From assembly GCA_965200145.1 (NCBI GenBank), contig CBDATG010000002.1, positions 682,001-746,000 of the forward strand: DNA of 64,000 bases. The letters are read 5' to 3'. Source of the DNA: CBDATG01 sp965200145. Lineage in GTDB: Bacteria; Chloroflexota; Dehalococcoidia; Lucifugimonadales; Lucifugimonadaceae. The notes under the pieces were generated by a model that saw nothing but the letters and a program-made list of their open reading frames with translations, did not search any database and was not told the origin of the DNA. Positions within the stretch are counted from its first letter, which is position 1. Every line of letters begins with the position of its first letter. The translations under genes and the position numbers were made by a program. This document shows, in pieces, positions 37,467 through 45,517 of the stretch.

Positions 37467-39116
37467 TTAGTCGAGCAAGCCGTCTTGCGGCTTCGTCCAA
37501 GCCGCGCGACTCGACCACGCTTTCGGACGCGGAAGGCGGTCCACCTTGACATCGATGACCGAAGGCGCGTCTTGCGACAATGCCTCCGAGATCGCCCGTT
37601 TCAACGTTGTGGGGCTGTCAGCCTCGAAACCCGCCGCGCCATAGGACCTAGCGAGGTCCGCGAAATCAGGATTCGCGAAATCGGTCTCGTAGGTGCCTCC
37701 AAAGTCCATGTCCAAATCGCGGGCGACATTCCCGTACGCACCGTCGTTGAATACAACCGCCACCACGTTGAGCCCGTATCTGACCGCTGTCGAAATCTCA
37801 CCCGAAGCGTATCCGAAACCGCCATCACCCACTATGCAAATCACAGGGCGGTCGGGCACTCCAGCTTTCGCACCCAACGCCGTTGGATAGGCATATCCCA
37901 GTGTTCCCATGTATCCTGAATCCACGTAAGACATGCGGAGATCGGTCTCGAAATGCTGTCGCGAGTAGTATCCCAATTGCGTCATGCCCCAGACACCGAC
38001 CGCATCGTCTGGCCAAACCTGCATGAGCGCAGACAGCCATAGGTTCTGCGGGTCCTCTGCCCTGTCCGCTTCCGCCGCTGATGCGATTGCCGCGCTGTCG
38101 AAATCCTGACCGATCGCGCCCGGATCCGATCCACTCGCAGAGAGCCCAGCGATCAAGGCGCGCAACGTCTGCTTCGCGTCTCCTTGCAACTTGAGCTTGT
38201 CGGGATGCGGCCGATTCAGGATGGACGGATCAGGGTCAATGTGTATCACCTTTGCACCGCTCCCCGCCGGATTACGTGGCGTGAACCGAGTCCCAACTGC
38301 AAGTATTACGTCGGCGCCGTCGATCATGTCCTTTATCGTTCCGACCGCTCCCACCCAAGAGCCGACGCTGTTTGGATGACTGAACGGAATGACTCCCTTA
38401 CCCCCGGCGGAATTCACCACTGGCATCCCAGTCATCTCGGCCAGTTCCGTCAACTCCTCAAACGCATCCGAACGCGCTACACCACCGCCGACAAACATCA
38501 GAGCCTGCCGCGCTGACGTCAGAGCCTCAAGCGCGGCGTCGATATCGGCTTGGTCGGCCGGTTCAACTGCTCCTGGCTGGGATTCAAGCAGTTCAACGGT
38601 TTCGCGCTCGACCATTCCCTCCGGCGGCATCTCGATATAAGTTGGACGCGGTCGGTCCGAACGCATCTGCTTGAAAGCTTCGTTAACCGCTGACGGTGCC
38701 TCGCGCGGCCGCATGATTGACTTGCGCCACTTGGTGATCGGCTTTACGAGGTCGATCTGGTCCTCTATCTCGTGCAGACCGTCCATTCCCTTTCCGATCT
38801 GCGCCCGAGGTACCTGTCCCGCCAGTAGCAACACGGGCGAAGACCGTGCGTAGGCGGTCGCCAGCCCCGACCCGGCATTGTAGATACCCACTCCCGGCAC
38901 GATAACCGCGACACCCGGCTTGCCAGTGACGCGGGCGTAACCGTCCGCCATGTGAGTCGTAGCAAACTCGTGCCGCGTAGTAATCCAGCGCATTGTGGGC
39001 TCATCGCGAATCCCCGCGACCAGCCCGTACATCTGCACACCCGGTAGCCCGAATACCACTTCAACCCCCTCGCGCACCAATGACTTCGCAATCGCTTCTC
39101 CGCCAGACAACTTCAT
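37467..39116 (-). CDS. Thiamine-diphosphate-dependent enzyme (acetolactate synthase-like)
   Basis: 549 aa, the usual three-domain layout. PYR domain with the catalytic Glu in T-T-R-H-E-F-A-T-T-H-M-A-D-G-Y-A, central domain, and PP domain with the ThDP motif G-D-G-G-F-G-Y-A ... F-N-D-G-A-Y-G-N. Family members include acetolactate synthase, benzoylformate decarboxylase and oxalyl-CoA decarboxylase. No ilvN or ilvC is nearby, so a biosynthetic ALS is doubtful and the substrate is left open. A TATAAT hexamer (minus strand, 39198-39203) lies about 80 bp upstream, without a clear -35. Confidence 0.9.
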   Translation of the reverse strand: MKLSGGEAIAKSLVREGVEVVFGLPGVQMYGLVAGIRDEPTMRWITTRHEFATTHMADGYARVTGKPGVAVIVPGVGIYNAGSGLATAYARSSPVLLLAGQVPRAQIGKGMDGLHEIEDQIDLVKPITKWRKSIMRPREAPSAVNEAFKQMRSDRPRPTYIEMPPEGMVERETVELLESQPGAVEPADQADIDAALEALTSARQALMFVGGGVARSDAFEELTELAEMTGMPVVNSAGGKGVIPFSHPNSVGSWVGAVGTIKDMIDGADVILAVGTRFTPRNPAGSGAKVIHIDPDPSILNRPHPDKLKLQGDAKQTLRALIAGLSASGSDPGAIGQDFDSAAIASAAEADRAEDPQNLWLSALMQVWPDDAVGVWGMTQLGYYSRQHFETDLRMSYVDSGYMGTLGYAYPTALGAKAGVPDRPVICIVGDGGFGYASGEISTAVRYGLNVVAVVFNDGAYGNVARDLDMDFGGTYETDFANPDFADLARSYGAAGFEADSPTTLKRAISEALSQDAPSVIDVKVDRLPRPKAWSSRAAWTKPQDGLLD

Positions 39117-39207
39117 TTGATACTCGATCCCTTTGTATTTTGCAGATTACGTGTTTGTCGTTCGGAACCGTCTGAAGCGAATTCGCGAACGCATTGGATT
39201 ATAAGGC

Positions 39208-40092
39208 TCAAGCGCATCTACGCGCAGACAACGACGCAATCAGGTAAGTTGGCGTTAACTCAGCGTCAACCCCCGAGAAGTCATAACGACTTCTCCATCG
39301 TGCGATACCAGTGCCGGTTAGAACCGACGCGAAACCTGCCAAGTTCGCGCCTTGAATGTCGGTATGCAACTGATCGCCGAAGAACACGACATCAGAGCCT
39401 GCCGGCAAACGTCGTTTGATTTCATCGAACATCGGAGCGTGTGGCTTGCCTAACTTATCGAAACGCCATCGGTTCACGGGACCGAACCCCCTCTCCAGCG
39501 CAACCTCGATGAGTCCGGCAAGCCCGCCCGGACCGATCGCATACTTGCCAACGCCGTCCGGGTAGAGCACATCGGGATTCGGCACGGCTCCCGGGAATGC
39601 CCGCCCAGCATCCAATTGGAGATAGAGCACGGTCACCATGCGAGACAGCGCCGTTTCCCAGTCGTATCCTTGAATCCCGGCGATGATCAATCCCGATGCG
39701 TCTGCGGCATCCGCACCCAATCCGACCGGCTCCATTCCCGCACGCACAACGTACTCCTGCGCTTCGCCACCACCGGTCGACAGCACTTTTGACCCAGCCA
39801 GAGCGTGTGACTCCGCCCACCCTTCCAACAGGGTGCCTGAGGTAACAACGTTCTCCAGTTCAACGTCAAAGCCCTGTCCACGCATTTGCTCAACGCGGCT
39901 CTCAGTCAACTTGGATGCGTCATTCGTGGCAACGACAAACGGTTTCCCAAGCGTGTTCAAGCGCGATACGAGTTCCAGCGCGCCCGGCAATGGGTCCTTC
40001 CCGTCTACCAACACGCCAAATGAGTCAAATCCGAACGCGTCGTACCGCTCAACGAGCTCGTCAACCGTGGACATTGATGGCAGTGAGCTCAC
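39208..40092 (-). CDS. HAD-superfamily class IIA hydrolase (TIGR01459-like)
   Basis: 294 aa from a GTG with AGGAGG nine bases upstream. Motif I reads F-D-S-F-G-V-L, so the second Asp of the usual D-x-D is Phe, as in the TIGR01459 group where it is an aromatic residue. V-V-A-T-N-D-A-S-K is motif II and F-F-G-D-Q-L-H-T-D-I motif IV. The cap is class IIA (NagD-like). With the general acid Asp missing, catalysis may differ from normal phosphatases. Function unknown. Confidence 0.85.
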   Translation of the reverse strand: MSSLPSMSTVDELVERYDAFGFDSFGVLVDGKDPLPGALELVSRLNTLGKPFVVATNDASKLTESRVEQMRGQGFDVELENVVTSGTLLEGWAESHALAGSKVLSTGGGEAQEYVVRAGMEPVGLGADAADASGLIIAGIQGYDWETALSRMVTVLYLQLDAGRAFPGAVPNPDVLYPDGVGKYAIGPGGLAGLIEVALERGFGPVNRWRFDKLGKPHAPMFDEIKRRLPAGSDVVFFGDQLHTDIQGANLAGFASVLTGTGIARWRSRYDFSGVDAELTPTYLIASLSARRCA

Positions 40093-40206
40093 TTGAATCT
40101 ACCTCCTACGACCGACTGACAACCGATCCGACGAGGGTTTCAATGTCGACCTACACTGCGTCAACATCGTCCCGACCGACCGCGCGTCACCATTGCCATG
40201 TGAAAT

Positions 40207-40290
40207 TGGTGGGGGAGGCGGGATTCGAACCCGCACGGTTCGCACCACATGCTCCTAAGGCATGCGCGTCTACCATTCCGCCACTCCCCC
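40207..40290 (-). tRNA. tRNA-Leu (anticodon UAG)
   Basis: The minus strand gives a cloverleaf with a 7-bp acceptor stem (GGGGGAG / CTCCCCC), discriminator A and an encoded CCA. The anticodon loop CCTTAGGAG places TAG at 40255-40257. The T arm contains GGTTCGAATCC. A short variable arm of about 13 bases makes this a class II tRNA, as expected for Leu. Confidence 0.95.
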
Positions 40291-40448
40291 GAAAACGATT
40301 CCCAACAGTGGCATCCCATAATTCGAATGGTACAACTGCCGCTGCACCGACCGGAGTCCCACCGCTCCCAGCTAACGCTACACTCATATCAGCATTCGCT
40401 CTATCGCGAGCATGCCCGCAACTCCCAGAGCAACTTGAGGCGATCATA

Positions 40449-41348
40449 TTGAAAGACATCCAAATCGAGATGGTGGCAGACGAATCCGCGCTGGTTGGTG
40501 AGGGTCCGGTCTGGGACTCAAACTCGCAGACGCTTTACTGGACCGATATCCGTACCGGCCGTTACTTCCAGTTCCATCCGAAAACTCGCAGAAACGAAAC
40601 GATCCACAACGGCATCTTCGTCGGTGGAGGCGCAGTCAATCGACACGGCGGGTTAACGTTCGGCACCTGGGAAGGTGTCATGCTGTGGCGATCAGATCGC
40701 GATTGGCGATGGTTGCATCACGAACCCCAAATGCGCTCAAGAATGCAGTTCAACGATGTCTCCGTCGGACCAGATGGCAGCTTCTACGCCGGCACCTACT
40801 ACGAAGACGCGCCAAGAGGTGAGCTGTTCAGGTTCAAACCCGACGGCTCCCACGAGCTCATAGCAGACGGTTTAGGTATCAGCAACGGTATGGGCTGGTC
40901 ACCCGACCTCAAGACCTTCTACCACACGGACTCCGGCGCTGGCGAAGTCTATGCCTACGACCACGAGACCACATCCGGCGGTTTGACCAACAAGCGAACG
41001 CTGGTCAAACTGCCCGCCGACGAAGGGATACCAGATGGCATGACCGTTGACGCAGAGGGTTGCATTTGGTCGGCAGTCTGGGGCGGCGCACAAATCATGC
41101 GCTTCGATCCCGACGGCGTCGAGATGTCGCGCATCGAGCTACCCGCGGTCCAGACATCGAGCGTAATGTTCGGGGGCGATGACCTGACGGATATCTACGT
41201 GACGACCGCGAGTTTCGGAAGCGAAACGCCGCCAGAACCCGACGGTCCGCCGAAGTATTTCGCTATCGACAACCGCGGAGGTCAGCTGTACCGCATCAGA
41301 CAGGATGCGGTGCAAGGAAAACCAGAGTTTGAGACAGACTTCCGCTGA
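40449..41348 (+). CDS. SMP-30/gluconolactonase-family protein
   Basis: 299 aa from a TTG at 40449 with GAGG nine bases upstream; the next ATG (40470) is an alternative. The frame reads far upstream, but that part overlaps the tRNA and the HAD gene on the other strand and is not coding. Six-bladed propeller with metal ligands in L-V-G-E-G-P-V-W-D (Glu), G-I-S-N-G-M (Asn) and I-P-D-G-M-T-V-D (Asp). Probably a sugar lactonase, feeding sugar-acid degradation. Confidence 0.9.
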   Translation: MKDIQIEMVADESALVGEGPVWDSNSQTLYWTDIRTGRYFQFHPKTRRNETIHNGIFVGGGAVNRHGGLTFGTWEGVMLWRSDRDWRWLHHEPQMRSRMQFNDVSVGPDGSFYAGTYYEDAPRGELFRFKPDGSHELIADGLGISNGMGWSPDLKTFYHTDSGAGEVYAYDHETTSGGLTNKRTLVKLPADEGIPDGMTVDAEGCIWSAVWGGAQIMRFDPDGVEMSRIELPAVQTSSVMFGGDDLTDIYVTTASFGSETPPEPDGPPKYFAIDNRGGQLYRIRQDAVQGKPEFETDFR

Positions 41349-41414
41349 GCCAACGAGTAAGGCAGTTGAGTCAGGCAGGGGCCAGGTGGAAGGGTCTGGC
41401 GCGCTCGTATATCT

Positions 41415-41999
41415 CTATCCCTCTTCCCGTATGCTGTCCGTGAAGCCTCGGGATATGCGCGTCGCAGTCGGTCCGGACTGCCCTTGGTAGCGGCTTCGTA
41501 GCCCTTCGCTGCCATAAGGGCGGTCGGCAACCGTCGTGAGGTACTGGAACGATATCTGCCCTATCGGCATCCCGCGGTATAGCGTCAACGGCAATCGGGA
41601 AACGTTCGACAACTCCAAGGTCAGAGTTCCTCGCCAACCAGGATCCACGAATCCGGCCGTGGAATGGATGAGCAACCCTATCCGCCCTAACGAACTCTTG
41701 CCCTCCAAACGTGCCACGATGCTCGCATTGAGCTCAATCCTTTCAACAGTGTTGCCCAGCACGAACTCGCCCGGATGAAGGATGAAAGGCCTATTCGGAC
41801 CTATCTCCTCGATCTCCGTTAGTTCGGGCAGGTCCTTCCCTAAATCAACGTAAGGCTCCGAGTAGTTGCGGAACACTCGGAGCCTCGAATCTAGATGCAG
41901 GTCAACCGATGCAGGTTGCAGATCATCCTCGACGAAAGGGTCGATGACGATGCCACCGCGTGTGAGCTCCTCCTTGATCGTACGGTCACTCAGAACCAT
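41415..41999 (-). CDS. dcd: dCTP deaminase
   Basis: 194 aa; start supported by GAGGAG six bases upstream. Trimeric dUTPase-fold enzyme converting dCTP to dUTP. Motifs: L-Q-P-A-S-V-D-L-H-L, L-E-G-K-S-S-L-G-R, H-S-T-A-G-F-V-D-P-G-W-R-G and T-L-E-L-S-N with the catalytic Glu. It would supply dUMP for thymidylate synthesis, relevant to the ThyX-like gene at 55 kb. Confidence 0.95.
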   Translation of the reverse strand: MVLSDRTIKEELTRGGIVIDPFVEDDLQPASVDLHLDSRLRVFRNYSEPYVDLGKDLPELTEIEEIGPNRPFILHPGEFVLGNTVERIELNASIVARLEGKSSLGRIGLLIHSTAGFVDPGWRGTLTLELSNVSRLPLTLYRGMPIGQISFQYLTTVADRPYGSEGLRSRYQGQSGPTATRISRGFTDSIREEG

Positions 42000-42035
42000 C
42001 GGATTCTCCTCTATCAGTGAACACCGTCGGATTCG

Positions 42036-42911
42036 CTATTGCCCAGACGTTGCAACGGCACCGAGGATAGCGAACTTGACCTCAACCGTCACCGAGACAT
42101 CAACGTCACCTGGCACGATTGGAGTGTCGAATGACACTGACTGAGCAGCTTCTACGCGAGCATCGAATTGCGCGCCTATCGGAGCCACTCCTCCGTACTC
42201 AATCATTTCAACGACCGGACCAAGTACGAACCCCAGAGTTGCCCCATGTAGTTCCGCTACTCTTCGCGCGTCTCGCGCTGCCAATACCCGCGCTTGGTCC
42301 ACCGCTTCCTCTTGATTTGACGCAGCGAACCTAATTCCAGACACGAAGAAATGGTCGCCAGCTGCTTCTGCAGCCGCATCAATTACGGACCCGGTGATTT
42401 CTAGGTCTTGGACTGTCACCTTCATCCCGTTCCGGACAGCGTAACCAGTGATTCGCGTCCTGGATTCCATCCACTCCGTCCGCGGGAAGATCTCAAACAT
42501 AGAGGTGGCGATGTCATCATCGTCAACGCCAGCTTCCTTGATCGCGGCGAGCATCGCCGTGACGCGCTCCGCCGCCGATTGCCTCGCACCCGCAACCGTA
42601 TCTGCGATTGCCTCAACGCCTAGATCCAGGACTGCGTGGTCAGGTTCAACTGATACGCTCGCGGAGCGCGTGACCGAAACCGTCCCGTTGGTAAATCCGA
42701 TCGCGTTTGCGACACCATCATTCGCTTCAACCCCGCCTGCCACTGTCGTGAAACTTGCAGGTTGCGCTAGCGTTGCCGTTGGTGGATTGCCTAGGCGAGT
42801 CGCATCGGCTCGATTCAGCATCAGGATGCCAACAGTTGCGGTAACTGCCAATGCCAATGCGGTCCCGATCAATAGCGACCGAGATACCTCTAGATTCTTT
42901 ACTCGGATCAT
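42036..42911 (-). CDS. SIMPL-domain (DUF541) exported protein
   Basis: 291 aa from the ATG at 42911 (GGGAGAA upstream). An N-terminal hydrophobic segment (S-L-L-I-G-T-A-L-A-L-A-V-T-A-T-V) acts as signal or anchor. The SIMPL domain starts at V-T-R-S-A-S-V-S-V-E-P-D-H-A and shows the repeated pattern A-x-x-R-V-T-A-M-L-A-A-I and V-A-E-L-H-G-A-T-L-G. The family forms oligomeric periplasmic shells of unclear role. Downstream of the sigma/anti-sigma genes on the same strand. Confidence 0.9.
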   Translation of the reverse strand: MIRVKNLEVSRSLLIGTALALAVTATVGILMLNRADATRLGNPPTATLAQPASFTTVAGGVEANDGVANAIGFTNGTVSVTRSASVSVEPDHAVLDLGVEAIADTVAGARQSAAERVTAMLAAIKEAGVDDDDIATSMFEIFPRTEWMESRTRITGYAVRNGMKVTVQDLEITGSVIDAAAEAAGDHFFVSGIRFAASNQEEAVDQARVLAARDARRVAELHGATLGFVLGPVVEMIEYGGVAPIGAQFDARVEAAQSVSFDTPIVPGDVDVSVTVEVKFAILGAVATSGQ

Positions 42912-43010
42912 TTGGATTCTCCCTCTCTGTTGTGATTCTCGAGCGGCGATTTCGCGGCCGCTATGAGTATGACGCTTGCCAGCAGGGATTCGTTCCCACA
43001 TATGACCGAT

Positions 43011-44165
43011 TTATTCCCACATCTTCCTGCGGCGGCGTAATTCAAACCATACCACCAGGCCAACTAACGCCAACGCCAACGCCACAGCCGACGGCCAAAT
43101 GCGCATTGGGTCGGTGTCACCAGGTAGCAGAGTCGGCGTTTCACTTTGATCTGTCGGTCCAGCGGTTGGCCGAGATAACGCGGTTTCTGCAACCGAAAAC
43201 GGCCCTGGGGTTTCTGATGCCTCTAGTACTCCGACAGGTTCGTCTCCGGCAACCGAATCTGTCACTGTGGGCCGAGCCGGTTGCACGGTCGCAACCACTC
43301 CGGACGTGGCCGGGGTTGCAGTCGCGGAACGGTCATCCAGCGTCGTCAGTTCATTCCCTTCGGTGCCCTGTGCACTGGTCTGTGCCTCTCGCGTCACCAT
43401 CGTCACCGGAGTTTCCGATAACACTTCTCGCTCAACCTCGCGCGTAACTTCTGCCTCAACCTCACGCTCAACCTCAACTATCTCCGCTTGCACAGTCTCT
43501 GATGTCGTCGAAGTTCCGAATTGATTTGTCTCTCGTTCCACGACCCGAGTTTCGGTTAGACGATCTACTTCCCCGGCTAGTGTCTCCGCGGCAACAACCA
43601 CTTCGGCTTGAACCGTAACCTCAATATCAGCTGTCGCTGCTGCTCGCACGGGCGCAACCTGTGTTTCGGTCGGTCCGTAGACTGCCGCAGCAACCGTCAC
43701 CGCGGCCCGCTCAGTTTCGATAGTCACTTGGATGCTGGCATCATCTCCAACTAGCACCGGATCTGAGGGTTGAGCAGGACCCAACACATCAATGTCATCC
43801 AATACGAAATACCCTCCAACGAGTAGTGCCAACGCCGTCATCGCTAACGGCAATTGGCGCAACACTGGGCGTTGCCAAATCGGAACACGGCGCATCCCCG
43901 GCCTCAGGACACGGCGGACCTCTTCTTCGCTGTAGCCGGCGGCCGAAAGATTCTCTTCAGTCAGAGCGAAACTTCGCGGAGCCTTAACAGGACCAACACT
44001 CCGCAACGCGTCCACCGTACCGCGTAGCTCTCGCAGGTCAGTCCCGTCACCACTCGCTTGACGCGGGGCATCGTCAGAGGAGTCGGCGCGACGCTCGCTC
44101 CACGCTAGCTCTTCGTCGTCGTACTCTCTCGACCGGACGAGTACGCGTTTGAACCATCGAATCAT
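43011..44165 (-). CDS. Membrane protein paired with the ECF sigma factor, probable anti-sigma factor
   Basis: 384 aa from the ATG at 44165. The cytosolic part (1-110) contains the segment V-K-A-P-R-S-F-A-L-T-E-E-N-L, seen in Chloroflexota proteins encoded next to ECF sigma factors. A transmembrane helix follows (L-P-L-A-M-T-A-L-A-L-L-V-G-G-Y-F), then about 230 extracytoplasmic residues rich in Val, Thr and Glu, with V-E-R-E-V-E-A-E-V-T-R-E-V-E-R-E-V, and a C-terminal helix with a basic end. No zinc-binding anti-sigma motif (H-x3-C-x2-C) is seen. Confidence 0.75.
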   Translation of the reverse strand: MIRWFKRVLVRSREYDDEELAWSERRADSSDDAPRQASGDGTDLRELRGTVDALRSVGPVKAPRSFALTEENLSAAGYSEEEVRRVLRPGMRRVPIWQRPVLRQLPLAMTALALLVGGYFVLDDIDVLGPAQPSDPVLVGDDASIQVTIETERAAVTVAAAVYGPTETQVAPVRAAATADIEVTVQAEVVVAAETLAGEVDRLTETRVVERETNQFGTSTTSETVQAEIVEVEREVEAEVTREVEREVLSETPVTMVTREAQTSAQGTEGNELTTLDDRSATATPATSGVVATVQPARPTVTDSVAGDEPVGVLEASETPGPFSVAETALSRPTAGPTDQSETPTLLPGDTDPMRIWPSAVALALALVGLVVWFELRRRRKMWE

Positions 44166-44273
44166 GTCGCAACCCGCCAAACTGCCGCGAATCGAAACGG
44201 CAAGTAATCGTTCCTTCCTACCGACATCTTCATGTAGGTCAGACGCTTTGGCGCAACGATTCGTTCCAGTGAC

Positions 44274-44879
44274 TCAAGCATTGCCGTCGTCCTCAATAAA
44301 ACTGTCTGGCAGCAGTCCAGGAACGCTACGCAGGCAGTCGCGTACTCGGCGACGACCACGGCTGAGGCGTGATTTGACAGTGCCGATACTCGTTCCGACA
44401 GTCTCAGCTGCCTGATCGTAGGAATAACGCATCAGGTCAACCAAGACGACTACTGCACGCTGATCGTCGCCTAGACTTCCAATGCAATGCTGTATTGCGT
44501 CACGCATCTCTATAGACATGACCTGATCGGAAGGAGATGCCTCGTCAGACGGCAACGTCTCTGCAAAGTGCGATTCGTCGTCATCCGTGCTCACCTCCCG
44601 TCGTCTTGCGCCACGACGGAGGATGTCGTAGCACTTATTCCGTGCAATCCGCATTACCCACGCGCGGAACGCGGTTCCTCGCAACGATGCGATGTGCTCA
44701 AACGCGGCGACGAACGCTTCTTGTGTGGCATCATCAGCATCGGCGCCATTGCCCAGCATCCGGTACGCGAATCCGTACACCGAATCCTGGTGCGCTAAGA
44801 CGAGCCGATTGAATGCATCCACATCTCCGCCTTTCGCTAGGGCAACCAATGTCGCCTCATCCAAGTCCATATTCAGCAT
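44274..44879 (-). CDS. ECF (extracytoplasmic function) RNA polymerase sigma factor
   Basis: 201 aa. Region 2 (F-N-R-L-V-L-A-H-Q-D-S-V-Y-G-F-A-Y-R, D-A-T-Q-E-A-F-V-A-A-F) and region 4 (Y-D-Q-A-A-E-T-V-G-T-S-I-G-T-V-K-S-R-L-S-R-G-R) are clear. The A-R-N-K-C-Y-D segment is typical of this family. Followed by its probable anti-sigma gene after 108 bp, then SIMPL and dcd. It starts 46 bp from the divergent signal peptidase gene, so they may share control. Confidence 0.95.
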   Translation of the reverse strand: MLNMDLDEATLVALAKGGDVDAFNRLVLAHQDSVYGFAYRMLGNGADADDATQEAFVAAFEHIASLRGTAFRAWVMRIARNKCYDILRRGARRREVSTDDDESHFAETLPSDEASPSDQVMSIEMRDAIQHCIGSLGDDQRAVVVLVDLMRYSYDQAAETVGTSIGTVKSRLSRGRRRVRDCLRSVPGLLPDSFIEDDGNA

Positions 44880-44925
44880 CGTAAACTGAATCTGACTGTC
44901 ACCGCCGAAGCACTAACACACTGCG

Positions 44926-45486
44926 TTGTCATATCTAGTCTGGACCACGATCCGAGAATACGCCGAGCTGATGGTAATACTCGGCGTGCTGATGGTCGCT
45001 ATGATGTCTGTCGCGACGCAGTTCGAGGTGCGCGGACCGAGCATGGAACCGTCTCTGTTGCAGGGCGACCGCGTCGTCGTGAACCGACTCGCCGCCCTTC
45101 AGATGAGCGGATTCTCACTCTACGGCGATGGACGTTTTTTCTTCCAAGGACCAGAACGCGGCGATGTCATAATCTTCGAGCCGCAAGACCAAGGCACCGA
45201 TAGCGTCGTAAAACGCGTAATCGGCATCCCCGGAGACAACATCAACATCACCCGAAGCGGCGAAGTGTTCGTCAATGGAGCCCCCGAAGACTTCGGCGGC
45301 GGTTACACCGACAACCCTGGCTTCTTCAACTATCCAGTCATGGTGCCAGACGGCCACTACTTTGTAATCGGTGACAACCGTGGCGAATCCCGGGACTCCC
45401 GAAACTGGGGATTCCTGCCTGCGTCAGACGTCATCGGCAAAGTCTGGGCTGTCGTCTGGCCGTTCGAAGACTTTGCCGTTTACTGA
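44926..45486 (+). CDS. lepB: Signal peptidase I
   Basis: 186 aa from a TTG start. One N-terminal transmembrane helix, then box B with the nucleophile in R-G-P-S-M-E-P-S-L (Ser39), box D with the general base in V-V-K-R-V-I-G-I-P-G-D (Lys96) and box E G-D-N-R-G-E-S-R-D-S-R. It cleaves signal peptides of exported proteins after translocation. Divergent from the ECF sigma factor. Confidence 0.95.
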   Translation: MSYLVWTTIREYAELMVILGVLMVAMMSVATQFEVRGPSMEPSLLQGDRVVVNRLAALQMSGFSLYGDGRFFFQGPERGDVIIFEPQDQGTDSVVKRVIGIPGDNINITRSGEVFVNGAPEDFGGGYTDNPGFFNYPVMVPDGHYFVIGDNRGESRDSRNWGFLPASDVIGKVWAVVWPFEDFAVY

Positions 45487-45517
45487 ACCCCCAGTCCGGG
45501 TGCACTGAGCCGCGTAA

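Noticed and set aside
39253..39268. Second GCGTTAAC/GCGTCAAC direct repeat resembling the pstS Pho box
   Set aside because: Lies inside the HAD coding region near its end and is explained by its codons; no phosphate gene is nearby.
39915..40448. Upstream extension of the SMP-30 reading frame (178 extra codons)
   Set aside because: It runs antisense through the tRNA-Leu and the HAD gene; the family N-terminus begins near 40449.
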